From positions 3,162,001-3,226,000 of the forward strand of contig OY764869.1 in NCBI GenBank assembly GCA_963668585.1: a stretch of 64,000 bases of DNA, written 5' to 3'. Shown here in pieces: positions 42,437 through 51,026 of the stretch (the stretch's first letter is position 1; each line of letters begins with the position of its first letter). A program made the position numbers and the translations under genes. The stretch is from Bin87 sp963668585 (lineage in GTDB: Bacteria; Chloroflexota; Dehalococcoidia; Lucifugimonadales; UBA3495). Under the pieces are notes generated by a model, which was given only the letters and a program-made list of their open reading frames with translations, made no database searches and was not told where the DNA came from.

Positions 42437-43423
42437 GTGCAGTACACCGTAGCGAGTCCAACCGACGGCATTTCCCCGGCCGTCGTTGAAGCGGCCGCCG
42501 CCGCGCGCCGCATCGCCGAAAACGTCGCCACCGTGATCGTTGGCAAGGATGACGTGATCGAACAGGCGCTGGCCGCTCTCATCGCCGACGGGCACATACT
42601 GGTTGAAGATGTCCCTGGCGTTGGCAAAACGATGCTGGCCCGCTCCCTCGCGATGTCAATCGGCGGCACGTTCTCGCGGATCCAGTTCACTCCCGACCTG
42701 CTCCCCAGCGACGTGACCGGCGTTGCCGTGTACAACCAGGCCACGGGCGATTTCAGCTTCCGATCCGGTCCCATCGCTGCCCAGTTGGTGTTGGCCGACG
42801 AAATCAACCGCGCCACGCCCAAAACACAGTCTGCCCTGCTGGAAGCCATGGAAGAACGGCAGGTGACAGTTGACGGCGTGACCCACCAACTCCCGGCTCC
42901 CTTCCTGGTCATCGCGACGCAGAACTCCATCGAATACGAAGGCACCTTCCCCTTGCCCGAAGCCCAACTCGACCGTTTCCTGATGCGGATCAGCGTGGGA
43001 TATCCGCAGTTCGATGAAGAGATGACCATCATCGCACAGCAGGAATATTCGCACCCCATCGACGAAATCGCGGCGGTGGCGTCTCCACGGGAAGTGATCG
43101 AACTACAGCAAACAGCCCAGGAAGTGTATGTGGACAACCTGGTTCGTGAGTACCTCGTCACCCTTTCCGAGGCCACGCGCTCCCACCCGGACGCGGCGCT
43201 GGGCGCGTCTCCGAGGGCTTCCCTGGGGTTGTTCCGCACCGGTCGGGCCCTGGCGCTGCTCCGTGGCCGGGACTACGTCCTGCCGGACGACATCAAGGAA
43301 CTGGCCGTGGCGGTGCTGTCCCATCGCGTGGTACTCACTCCCGCCGCCCGTATGCGTGGGGTACGCCCTGAACGGCTGGTGTCCGAATTGCTCAACACCG
43401 TGCCGGTCCCAGGATCCGGATAG
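42437..43423 (+). CDS. MoxR-family AAA+ ATPase
   Basis: A 328-residue AAA+ chaperone-like ATPase. Walker A is EDVPGVGKTMLARSLA near residue 55, Walker B is LVLADEINRATPKTQSALLE near 118, the FRSGPI and LPEAQLDRFLMRISVGYP segments are MoxR signatures, and the C-terminal lid holds PDDIKELAVAVLSHR. MoxR proteins usually act with DUF58/VWA partners in maturation of enzymes or the envelope. The start is GTG with GAGGA 8 bases upstream. It leads an operon with DUF58 and TgpA-like genes. Confidence 0.93.
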   Translation: MQYTVASPTDGISPAVVEAAAAARRIAENVATVIVGKDDVIEQALAALIADGHILVEDVPGVGKTMLARSLAMSIGGTFSRIQFTPDLLPSDVTGVAVYNQATGDFSFRSGPIAAQLVLADEINRATPKTQSALLEAMEERQVTVDGVTHQLPAPFLVIATQNSIEYEGTFPLPEAQLDRFLMRISVGYPQFDEEMTIIAQQEYSHPIDEIAAVASPREVIELQQTAQEVYVDNLVREYLVTLSEATRSHPDAALGASPRASLGLFRTGRALALLRGRDYVLPDDIKELAVAVLSHRVVLTPAARMRGVRPERLVSELLNTVPVPGSG

Positions 43424-43465
43424 CCTCAACCCCCACGTCTGGGATACCTTGTTTGCCAGGGCAGC

Positions 43466-44785
43466 ATGATGATCTCCATGCTCAGGACGACCATCCGTCA
43501 ACACCGGCGCAGGATATTTTTCGGCCTGCTGGTCCTGGCCGTGATGTTTTATGCCCTGGGCACCGGCTTCTCATTCTTCTACCGCCTGTTGTTCACGCTG
43601 GTGGCGTTGGTGTGCATCGGTTACGGATGGGCGTGGCTCAACCTCCGCGGACTCGATGTGCGCCTGATCCGCCTCGGGACGCGCGGAAGCATCGGAGAAT
43701 ACCTGGAAGGGCAGATACAACTGGTCAACCGTACCAGGATGCCCAAATCCTGGCTGGAAGTATCGGAAGACACCGACCTGCCGAACCCGGGCGGGCGCAC
43801 TGTGTCCCTGGTCAAGCGGCAACTGCGGTCGTTCAGGGTCTCAACCTACCTCTCCCGGCGCGGAGTGTATCGCACTGGCCGTATGCGCGTGACCGCTCGC
43901 GACCCGTTCGGCCTGTTCCAACTCAGCCGCACTTTTCTGAACCACCAGACCTACACCGTCCTGCCGAGAACCGTCCCATTGCCGAATCTTGACCGCCGGT
44001 TCGCCAACCTGCCCAGCGACAGCGTCTTCTCCCGTAGAACCCTGGCGGTGACGCCGGAATCGTCGAGCATCCGCGACTATGCTCACGGCGACGGTCTGCG
44101 CCGCATACATTGGCCATACACCGCCCGCATGAATCGACTGATGGTCAAGGAGTTCGACATCGGCGTGTCGGCGCAGGCATGGGCCGTATTGGACATGGAC
44201 CGGCGTTCCCACGTTGGCATCGCTCCCGACAACACCGAAGAACTCGCGGTGACGGTTGCGGCATCACTGGTGCGACACTGGGACGAAACTGCGATTCCGG
44301 CCGGATTTGCCGCCAACGGGGCTGAATCGTGGATATTCAGGCCCGACCGCCGCCCCGCCCAGTTGGGCATTCTGATGGAAGCATTGGCGGGCATACACGC
44401 CGACGGATCTCTGCCTCTCGAGCGTTTCCTGAACGAACTGCGGCCTCACCTAACCGGTTTCAACACGCTGATGGTGATCACGTCATCGCGCCGGCCGGAA
44501 TGGGTATCGGTGCTGGTGGGCATGCGTCGACAGGGCGTCAACGTGGCGGTCTGCTATGTGGACCCCGGCGAATTTGGCGCCACCGAACCGGGCGCCGCAC
44601 CAGGCGCCACCGCGCAAATCACCGCGGACTATCTCGCGCAAAACGACGTGCCGCTCTATCTGGTCCGGCGCGACGGCGACATCAACGCCGCTTTGTCCCA
44701 TCCCCTGACCCCCAGAACCGAACAGACCGGCGAAGCAGCGGACATCCCTGACCGCGCCGCGCCGGCCAAAGTGTCATCGGCATAA
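43466..44785 (+). CDS. DUF58-domain membrane protein
   Basis: A 439-residue protein. Two N-terminal membrane segments (FFGLLVLAVMFYALGTGF and LLFTLVALVCIGYGWAWL) precede a beta-rich region and the DUF58 signature IRDYAHGDGLRRIHW followed by NRLMVKEFD near residue 210. A VWA-like C-terminal half includes AWAVLDMDRR. DUF58 proteins accompany MoxR ATPases throughout bacteria. Translation is probably coupled, since the stop codon shares one base with the next start. The first of several possible starts (43466 or 43475) cannot be fixed. Confidence 0.9.
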   Translation: MMISMLRTTIRQHRRRIFFGLLVLAVMFYALGTGFSFFYRLLFTLVALVCIGYGWAWLNLRGLDVRLIRLGTRGSIGEYLEGQIQLVNRTRMPKSWLEVSEDTDLPNPGGRTVSLVKRQLRSFRVSTYLSRRGVYRTGRMRVTARDPFGLFQLSRTFLNHQTYTVLPRTVPLPNLDRRFANLPSDSVFSRRTLAVTPESSSIRDYAHGDGLRRIHWPYTARMNRLMVKEFDIGVSAQAWAVLDMDRRSHVGIAPDNTEELAVTVAASLVRHWDETAIPAGFAANGAESWIFRPDRRPAQLGILMEALAGIHADGSLPLERFLNELRPHLTGFNTLMVITSSRRPEWVSVLVGMRRQGVNVAVCYVDPGEFGATEPGAAPGATAQITADYLAQNDVPLYLVRRDGDINAALSHPLTPRTEQTGEAADIPDRAAPAKVSSA

Positions 44786-47325
44786 TGGCAACCGCAGCGC
44801 CTCGCACCACCACCCTGATTCGCCCGGCTGACGAAGACCGCTCCGCCGGCGAAGGTACGGTTTCGCTGGCACAGCGGATGCTGTTGGCTCTGTCTGCCCT
44901 CCGGCCTCCTGACGGCTGGATCGCGGCGGGTCTGCTGGCCCTCAACATGGTGATCGTGGTGTGGTCCGTAGAGGTGGCGGATTGGGCGCCGACCCCTCCG
45001 TTGGTGCTGGTGATCCTGCTGGCCGTGCTGACGGCGTTGGTCCTGGCCCGGGTGCGGTTCTGGGCCGGCGCACTGATTCCCATCGGCCTGCTGATCGGTG
45101 CCGGCGTGATCATCTGGCAGATGACGGCCGCCCCGCCCGAGGAATTGCGCATCGCCACCACCTTCGAGTTTTTCAGCCGACTGGGCGCCTGGATGTTGGC
45201 GGCACGCAACGAAGGCATCAGCGTTGACCCTCTCCCCTTTGCCGTGGGGTTGATGATATCGTCCTGGTTGTCGGGGTTTTTCGCCGGCTGGGTGTTTTTC
45301 CGGTATCGGAACTTCTGGGGAGTCTTTGCTCTGGGTTCGTTGGGCTTGCTCTCCAACCTGACGTTCCTGCCCGAAAACGCCAGCGTTTACCTGGGAATCT
45401 ATCTTTTCACCGGCCTGCTGTTGGTGGGCTGGGTGCAGTCCGTGCGCTCCAGGCAACGTTGGGATGAGCAGGGCCGGGTGTACGACGGCCATCTCGGCAT
45501 CCTGACCGCCAGCGACACCACGGCGGTGGCATTTGTCGCGCTGTTGATTGCGTTCCTGATCCCGGTGGGCGGCCAGTGGGGCCCGGCCAACTCGGTTTAC
45601 AACTTCACCCGCTCGCCCCTGGTCCATTGGGAAGAGGACTTCAACCGACTGTTCGCGGGCCTGCCCGCCCGCCGCCCGTTGCCCTACCGCATTTGGGGCG
45701 ACACCATGGCTTTCCAGGGCACCATCAACCCAACCGACACCCCGGTGCTGCAGGTCAACTCCGCCGTGCCTCTCTATTGGAAAGCCCGGTCTTACCCAAC
45801 CTACACTCACGAGGGTTGGCTTTCGGAGGGTACCGTACTCAAAGAACCGGGCTGGCAGCCTGAATACAGCGCTCCCAACCCGGAGCAGGAGCGATTCAAC
45901 GTCACCTTTGAGGTGATCCCCAAATACGACAGCCGCAGCCTTTTTGCCGGCGGGCAGACCATTGGTGCGAATCGCGACGTGCGGGTTGAAACTTTCGACT
46001 CTCCCCGTTATGTCATTGACCCTCATCTCGGCAGCGCCACCGATGATCTCCCAAAGCCTCTGCGGCAAGCCGTTGACGGCGTGAGGGCGGCCGTGGCCAA
46101 CGATCCGTTTGCCCCGGACGAATCCATACTGTCGGCGCTCCCCAATGATTTCGCGTTGGAGACCGTGGAAAGGAACGACAACGGCAGCGTGGCCAAGGCG
46201 GTGATCGGCGAAATCGTGCCCTCCGAACCGGACGTCCTGGCCGTCCGCGCCTCTGGTGGCAACGCTGGTTCCGGCGACCCGTACCAACTGACCGCATCGG
46301 TATCGTCAGCCGAACCGGAGGACCTCCGACTGATCAGCCAGGAATATCCGACTTGGGCCTGGGTGCGATACACCCAGTTGCCGCAGGATATGCCGGCCCG
46401 GGTGGAACAGTTGGCCAGGGACATCACCGCCGATGCCGAGACTCCTTACGACAAGGCAATAGCGGTCGAAACTTGGCTCAAGAGCAATCTGGAATACAAC
46501 CTGGCCATCGAACCGCCACCCTTCGGCTCGGACGGCGTTGACCATTTCCTTTTCGAGAGCAGGGAAGGCTACAGCGAGTATTTCGGGTCTGCAATGACCG
46601 TGCTGATGCGAAGCATCGGGATTCCGGCGCGCATGACCACCGGTTACACCACCGGCACATTGGTTGACGGGGGAAACCTCTACCTCGTTTCAGACCGCCA
46701 CAGCCATGGCTGGGCCGAAGTGTATTTCCCGGGTTATGGGTGGATTCCTTTCGAACCCACCCCGGGTAAGGAGATTCCGCTGGCGCTGCCCCCGGAGGAG
46801 CAGGAAGCGATCGCCGAATTGATCGCCTCCGCCAACTCGTCCGGAGAACTGCCCTGCGAAATTGAAGAGGATTGCGAAGAGGCGGACACTTCCTTCGACG
46901 GCGAAATTAACATCCCCGGCCAGGGCGGCGCCGTCTGGCTGAATGCCGCGCGCACCGCGCTGCCGTGGGCCATTGGCGTTGGCTCCGTCCTGGTGGCGCT
47001 GGGAATCGCGGGGTGGGCGCTCTGGCGGTGGCTGCTCTCCACTCCGGGCGACGCCGCATCAGCGTACCGTCGCCTGCGCCGGCTTGGGCGACTGGCATCT
47101 TTGACGCCAAACCGGCACCAGACGCCGCACCAGTATGCGGCATCCGTCGCCAACGCCGTGCCGGAGCAGCGCGGCGAGGTGATGCGCATCGTCGATGCCT
47201 ACGCCTTCACAACCTATGCGGGTCGCCAGTCGCCGGAGGAATCAGATTCCGACGATATCTCCGATGCCTGGAATGCCGTGCGGTTGCCGCTGGCGTGGTA
47301 TGCTCTGCGCCGTCGTGAAAGCTGA
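44785..47325 (+). CDS. TgpA-like transglutaminase-fold membrane protein with Ser at the catalytic Cys position
   Basis: An 846-residue protein: about six N-terminal membrane helices (residues 40-260), an extracytoplasmic transglutaminase-like domain (about 520-665), one further helix near 725, and a DUF4129-like cytoplasmic tail. In the core EGYSEYFGSAMTVLMRSIGI the position normally holding the nucleophile cysteine is S597. H641 in SHGWAEVYFPGYGW is kept, and the usual aspartate is E657 in PFEPTPG. The protein may be catalytically altered or inactive. It is the third gene of a MoxR-DUF58-TgpA operon, which is a common module of uncertain role in envelope processing. The DUF58 partner supports the assignment. 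Confidence 0.87.
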   Translation: MATAAPRTTTLIRPADEDRSAGEGTVSLAQRMLLALSALRPPDGWIAAGLLALNMVIVVWSVEVADWAPTPPLVLVILLAVLTALVLARVRFWAGALIPIGLLIGAGVIIWQMTAAPPEELRIATTFEFFSRLGAWMLAARNEGISVDPLPFAVGLMISSWLSGFFAGWVFFRYRNFWGVFALGSLGLLSNLTFLPENASVYLGIYLFTGLLLVGWVQSVRSRQRWDEQGRVYDGHLGILTASDTTAVAFVALLIAFLIPVGGQWGPANSVYNFTRSPLVHWEEDFNRLFAGLPARRPLPYRIWGDTMAFQGTINPTDTPVLQVNSAVPLYWKARSYPTYTHEGWLSEGTVLKEPGWQPEYSAPNPEQERFNVTFEVIPKYDSRSLFAGGQTIGANRDVRVETFDSPRYVIDPHLGSATDDLPKPLRQAVDGVRAAVANDPFAPDESILSALPNDFALETVERNDNGSVAKAVIGEIVPSEPDVLAVRASGGNAGSGDPYQLTASVSSAEPEDLRLISQEYPTWAWVRYTQLPQDMPARVEQLARDITADAETPYDKAIAVETWLKSNLEYNLAIEPPPFGSDGVDHFLFESREGYSEYFGSAMTVLMRSIGIPARMTTGYTTGTLVDGGNLYLVSDRHSHGWAEVYFPGYGWIPFEPTPGKEIPLALPPEEQEAIAELIASANSSGELPCEIEEDCEEADTSFDGEINIPGQGGAVWLNAARTALPWAIGVGSVLVALGIAGWALWRWLLSTPGDAASAYRRLRRLGRLASLTPNRHQTPHQYAASVANAVPEQRGEVMRIVDAYAFTTYAGRQSPEESDSDDISDAWNAVRLPLAWYALRRRES

Positions 47326-47445
47326 CCGCTGCCGTCATCGAAACCTGCCGAGCGTCGGTTGCGGCCGGCGAGTGTCCCACCCCTGAGACGGGATGACTGC
47401 GAGTCGGGCAGAACCCCGCAACCCCAAACTTTCGAGGCTTCCGCA

Positions 47446-47973
47446 ATGTCGAACCAAAAGCCGTCGCTATACCGCTGCCTCCACGAAACTCCCGTGGGCT
47501 GGTTGGCGTTGATGGGATCCGCCGGCGGCCTGCGTCGGGTCAGTCTGCAGCCTGAACCGGCGGATGCGCTGGCAGGACTCGGAGAGTCTGCTCAGCAAGC
47601 CGAAGAGAACACCGAAGCATTCGCCGATGCGCTGGCGGCGTTCGACGATTATTTCGCAGGGGATATGTCGGCGTTGCAGCGGGTTGAAGTTGAGATTACG
47701 GATGCCGCTCCCTTCTTTGCAGCAGCCTGGCAGGCGTGCCGCTCGATTCCGGCCGGTGAAACCAGGTCCTACCAATGGCTGGCCAACGCCGCCGGCAATC
47801 CCAAAGCGTCGCGGGCCGCCGGACAGGCGATGGCCCGGAATCCCCTGCCGCTGGTAATTCCTTGCCATCGGGTCGTCGGCAGCAACGGCGGCTTGCATGG
47901 TTACGGCGGCGGCGGCGTGGATGTCAAAGCACGATTGCTGGAACTGGAACGCCAACAGGGCGCCCTGCTCTGA
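47446..47973 (+). CDS. ogt: methylated-DNA--protein-cysteine methyltransferase family (Ogt/AdaC)
   Basis: A 175-residue DNA repair protein that removes alkyl groups from O6-alkylguanine by transfer to its own cysteine. The acceptor is C140 in LVIPCHRVVGSNGGLHGYGGG (only the PCHRV core is diagnostic). The DNA-binding helix region is IPAGETRSYQWLANAAGNP with RAAGQAMARNPLP. The ATG at 47446 has GAGG 8 bases upstream. The 120-base spacer after the TgpA-like gene shows no clear promoter. Length and motif fit single-domain Ogt. Confidence 0.93.
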   Translation: MSNQKPSLYRCLHETPVGWLALMGSAGGLRRVSLQPEPADALAGLGESAQQAEENTEAFADALAAFDDYFAGDMSALQRVEVEITDAAPFFAAAWQACRSIPAGETRSYQWLANAAGNPKASRAAGQAMARNPLPLVIPCHRVVGSNGGLHGYGGGGVDVKARLLELERQQGALL

Positions 47974-48102
47974 GCCGAGCCGGCTGGAGAATCCTCCCAA
48001 TGTTGCAGGGCATGGAACAGACCAGTATGCTTGATGCAGTCCAAACGAACCAAACACTAACGACCAATCGATTCCACCGTGCCGTCGGCAGGAGGTTCCA
48101 CC

Positions 48103-48552
48103 ATGGCAGGACAAAAATTCACATCATGGGTACACGGTTCGGCGATGACCGGCGAGTACCTGAATCGCATAGCATCCGTTCGTCATTGCGGCCCCTTCGT
48201 GCGCATTGAGGGCAACGAAGGGCAGAATACCTGGGTGCATTTCGCCATTCCCACTCCGACCGTGCAGAACGGCAGCCGCACCAAGGCCGAATCGGTATCG
48301 GTTTCATTCCGAGCCCGCTCTCATGCCAACGTGGCCGAGGTTCTGGTGTACGACGGCGAGAAGATCATCGCAGAGCATCTCGGCATGGCGATCAAGGGCG
48401 ACAATCTGGACGCCAACTTCGAGATTCCCGGAACACCCGAGGTTGACCGCGGAATCAACGTTGTGGTCGGCGTGACCTTCGATGCCGGCGCTCCCGACAT
48501 CCGCTCCATGCAGGTGGAAATCGTCGGCGTCGGCGTCAACTTCGACGGCTGA
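48103..48552 (+). CDS. hypothetical beta-rich protein (DUF6623-like)
   Basis: A 149-residue protein without signal or membrane segment. It starts MAGQKFTSWVHGSAMTGEY and has a repeated beta pattern with WVHFAIPTPTVQNGSRTKAE and VSVSFRARSHANVAEVLVYD, ending VVGVTFDAGAPDIRSMQVEI. I believe it belongs to the DUF6623-type group of jelly-roll-like proteins, but this is from memory. AGGAGG lies 7 bases before the ATG, a strong ribosome-binding site. It stands alone, followed by a palindromic terminator-like repeat. Confidence 0.68.
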   Translation: MAGQKFTSWVHGSAMTGEYLNRIASVRHCGPFVRIEGNEGQNTWVHFAIPTPTVQNGSRTKAESVSVSFRARSHANVAEVLVYDGEKIIAEHLGMAIKGDNLDANFEIPGTPEVDRGINVVVGVTFDAGAPDIRSMQVEIVGVGVNFDG

Positions 48553-48577
48553 CCAGTCGCTCCCAACCGGTAATTTT

Positions 48578-48606
48578 CAGGGGCGGGTGATTGACACCCG
48601 CCCCTG
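48578..48606. terminator. palindromic terminator-like repeat
   Basis: A 12-bp perfect stem CAGGGGCGGGTG/CACCCGCCCCTG with a 5-base loop, flanked by T/A-rich bases. Its core GGGGCGGGT/ACCCGCCCC matches the terminator at 22014-22044, so it may be a mobile palindromic element used as a terminator. Confidence 0.7.
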
Positions 48607-48628
48607 ATTTACACTCGGACGTAATCCG

Positions 48629-48651
48629 CTCATCCTGAGCCTGTCGAAGGA
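48629..48651. repeat. dispersed REP-like repeat, copy 1
   Basis: CTCATCCTGAGCCTGTCGAA followed by GGA. The same 23 bases recur exactly at 58678-58700 and 62181-62203. Confidence 0.88.
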
Positions 48652-48670
48652 CGGGCGGACGGTGCGCAGG

Positions 48671-48958
48671 TTATACGCCGTCCACGATCATCACATTGGA
48701 AATTGTGGACTGAATCCGAAGTTCCTTGGGCCCGGCGTAATCGTCGGAATAGTACCAGCCGTTGGCTTTCTCCAGGCTGTCAAACTCCAGGACAACGGTG
48801 CGACGCTCGGGTTGGTCGCCTTCCACAACTTTAACGTCGCCGCCCCGTGCCAGGTATTTGCCCCCGTACTTCTCGATGGTGGCCGGCACCTGCCCGCGAT
48901 AAACCTCGAACTTCTCCGGGTCTGTGACTTCAATGGTGGCAATAACGTAAGCGGCCAT
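48671..48958 (-). CDS. DUF1330-family protein
   Basis: A 95-residue ferredoxin-like-fold protein of the DUF1330 family. The pattern is MAAYVIATIEVTDPEKFEVY, then VPATIEKYGGKYLARGGD, and FDSLEKANGWYYSDDY, all typical. These small proteins often sit in catabolic operons and resemble dimeric alpha-beta barrel monooxygenases; no catalytic role is proven. GGAGGA lies close upstream of the ATG at 48958. It follows etfA by 14 bp and is the last gene of the etf operon. Confidence 0.9.
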   Translation of the reverse strand: MAAYVIATIEVTDPEKFEVYRGQVPATIEKYGGKYLARGGDVKVVEGDQPERRTVVLEFDSLEKANGWYYSDDYAGPKELRIQSTISNVMIVDGV

Positions 48959-48972
48959 CGCTATCCTCCGGT

Positions 48973-49971
48973 TTACGACTGTGTCAACTCTCGCACCGTT
49001 TCGGTCAGCGCCGGTATCACCTTCTCCCAATCGCCGACCACGCCGTAGCGCGCGTCCTTGAAAATATTCGCGTCGGCATCCCTGTTGATGGCAACGATCG
49101 CCTTGGAACCGCTGCAGCCGGCCATGTGCTGGCTGGCGCCGGAGATCGCAACCGTGATGTACAGGTCGGGCGTGATGGTCTTGCCGGTCAGGCCGACCTG
49201 GTAGTTGGCCGGCACCCACCCGGAGTCCACCGCAGCGCGGGATGCTCCCACCGCGCCGCCGAGCAGGTTCGCCAATTCTTCCAGTTGCGCGAACGGTTCC
49301 GGCCCGCCCAGTCCGCGTCCGCCGGACACGACAATCCGAGCGTCCTCCAACTTGATGCCCTCGGCCTCTTCCCGCACCACGTCGATGACGCGGGTCTTCG
49401 CCACCGAGGGATCGATCTCCACCGGAAAGGCAATGACTTGCCCGCTGCGGCCCGCGTCGGCGTCCAGCGGTTCGTAGGTTTTGGGCCGAACCGCGGCGAT
49501 CTGCGGCGTGTGGTTGCAACTCACCACCGCCACCGCGCTGCCGCCGTAAACCGGGCGGTTGGCCAGCAACCGGCCTGTGCTGGCATCGGCGGAAACTTCC
49601 AGGCAGTCCTGCGCCAACCCGACACCCAGACGGAATGCCAGGCGCGGGGCCAGTTCGCGACCCTCGTTGTTCCGCGCGATCAGGATGATGCTGGGGTTTA
49701 GTTCAGCGGCCAGAGTCTGCATCGCCGACAGGTAGAGGTCCGCATGGTAATCGCCCAGCGACGGGTTGGTTACCGCGTAGGCTTTGTCGGCGCCGTGGGC
49801 AATCGCCTGCTGTGGCGCATCGGCCGGATCGGCTCCGATCAGTCCGATCGACAGTTCCTGGCCCAGGGTATCGGCCAACGATCGGCCAGCGGCGAGCAAT
49901 TCCTGAGCGGTGGCGGCGAGGGCGCCCTCGGGTGCGTCGCCGAATACGAGGATTCCGGTAGCGTCGGCCAT
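48973..49971 (-). CDS. etfA: electron transfer flavoprotein alpha subunit
   Basis: A 332-residue subunit of the heterodimeric ETF that carries electrons from acyl-CoA and other dehydrogenases to ETF:quinone oxidoreductase. The FAD-binding C-terminal domain has SGGRGLGGPEPFAQLEEL, VGASRAAVDSGWVP, QVGLTGKTITPDLYI, AISGASQHMAG and IVAINRDADANIFKDA, all canonical. The N-terminal domain is a HUP-type fold. It follows etfB by 66 bp. The product may serve several flavin dehydrogenases in this window, such as the GlcD/GlcF-type enzyme. Confidence 0.96.
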   Translation of the reverse strand: MADATGILVFGDAPEGALAATAQELLAAGRSLADTLGQELSIGLIGADPADAPQQAIAHGADKAYAVTNPSLGDYHADLYLSAMQTLAAELNPSIILIARNNEGRELAPRLAFRLGVGLAQDCLEVSADASTGRLLANRPVYGGSAVAVVSCNHTPQIAAVRPKTYEPLDADAGRSGQVIAFPVEIDPSVAKTRVIDVVREEAEGIKLEDARIVVSGGRGLGGPEPFAQLEELANLLGGAVGASRAAVDSGWVPANYQVGLTGKTITPDLYITVAISGASQHMAGCSGSKAIVAINRDADANIFKDARYGVVGDWEKVIPALTETVRELTQS

Positions 49972-50037
49972 CTTTTTGCAGTCTCCGTAGGTGGTTTCTG
50001 GTGGCTCGTGTATCTGAGGCTCGCGCGTGCCGCGAGG

Positions 50038-50838
50038 TCAGATAAGACGATCCTCACGCAGTTTCAGGGCAAGTTTGCGCGCGGCGTCCGCGTCATCGTC
50101 GCCTTCGATCAGTTCGCAGTCCTGCTCGCGTTCTGGCACGAATAGATCGTGCAGCGTGAGGCGGGGTTCCAACTGCTCGTCGTCCAGGTCGAGGTCTCCG
50201 GTCGTCCACACGGTGGGACGTTTGCGGGTGGCCGCCATGATCCCGCGCAGGGTGGGATACCTGGGCTGGCCCAACTCGTTGCTCACGGTGACCAGCGCCG
50301 GCAGGTCGGCTTCAACAACCTCAAACCCGTCGGGAGCCAGACGCTCGACGATGACCTTGGTGTCCTGCACGTCCACTTTTTTGCCGAGGGTGACGCACGC
50401 CATCCCCAGGGTTTCCGCGACCCCCAGGGGCACCTGGGCATTGTCCCAGTCGGAAGCCTGCCGCCCGCAGATGATGAGATCAAAACCGCCCAGTTTTTTG
50501 ATGGCGGCGGTGAGCAACTGGACCGTAAAGAAAGAATCAACGGAATTTGCGAATGCGTCATCCTGGAGCAGCACCAACTCGTCGGCTCCCATGGACAACG
50601 GCTTTTTCATCACATCCAGCGCGAACGATGTCCCCGAAGATATGACGGTTATGTTCGCTCCCTGGGCATCCTTGATCTGCAGGGCCGCTTCCACGGCGTT
50701 TTCGTCGAATCCGTTGACGACCGGCGGAATGTTGGGCGGCGTGACGACCTGGCGGGCGTCTGGATCAATGCGGAAAGCGGCGGCCGGCATTTCAGGGTCA
50801 ACGACCTGCTTTGCCAGCACGCAAATATTCACGGGCAT
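50038..50838 (-). CDS. etfB: electron transfer flavoprotein beta subunit
   Basis: A 266-residue ETF beta subunit. The N-terminal MPVNICVLAKQVVDPEM, the middle NGFDENAVEAALQIKD, and ADLPALVTVSNELGQPRYPT (the beta signature) are characteristic; AMP binding is in the HUP domain. It is first in an etfB-etfA-DUF1330 operon. A strong promoter lies at 50881-50909. The start at 50838 has a distant GGGAG. Confidence 0.96.
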   Translation of the reverse strand: MPVNICVLAKQVVDPEMPAAAFRIDPDARQVVTPPNIPPVVNGFDENAVEAALQIKDAQGANITVISSGTSFALDVMKKPLSMGADELVLLQDDAFANSVDSFFTVQLLTAAIKKLGGFDLIICGRQASDWDNAQVPLGVAETLGMACVTLGKKVDVQDTKVIVERLAPDGFEVVEADLPALVTVSNELGQPRYPTLRGIMAATRKRPTVWTTGDLDLDDEQLEPRLTLHDLFVPEREQDCELIEGDDDADAARKLALKLREDRLI

Positions 50839-50880
50839 TAGAGGTGTACTCCCGGCATAAAGCGCGATTGGGCTATGTGA

Positions 50881-50909
50881 AAGTTATCACTAGCCTATTG
50901 CAGTGTCAA
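50881..50909 (-). promoter_or_regulatory. sigma-70 promoter TTGACA-17-TAACTT
   Basis: Minus-strand consensus TTGACA (50909-50904), a 17-base spacer, and TAACTT (50886-50881) preceded by TGA. It is the best -35 in the window and drives the etf operon. Confidence 0.7.
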
Positions 50910-51026
50910 ACTGCGCGGCAGGCCGGTGGCTCCATATATCTCGCATTTATCATCGAATACGATGACTCTTATCGGGCCGTGTGGTAACCTTGCCCCACCT
51001 AATCTCATATACAGCGAGGATTACAC

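Noticed and set aside
44656..46287. 543-residue minus-strand open frame opposite the DUF58 and TgpA-like genes
   Set aside because: It is the mirror of strongly coding plus-strand DNA, is rich in Gln/Arg/His repeats, and has no ribosome-binding site or family features.
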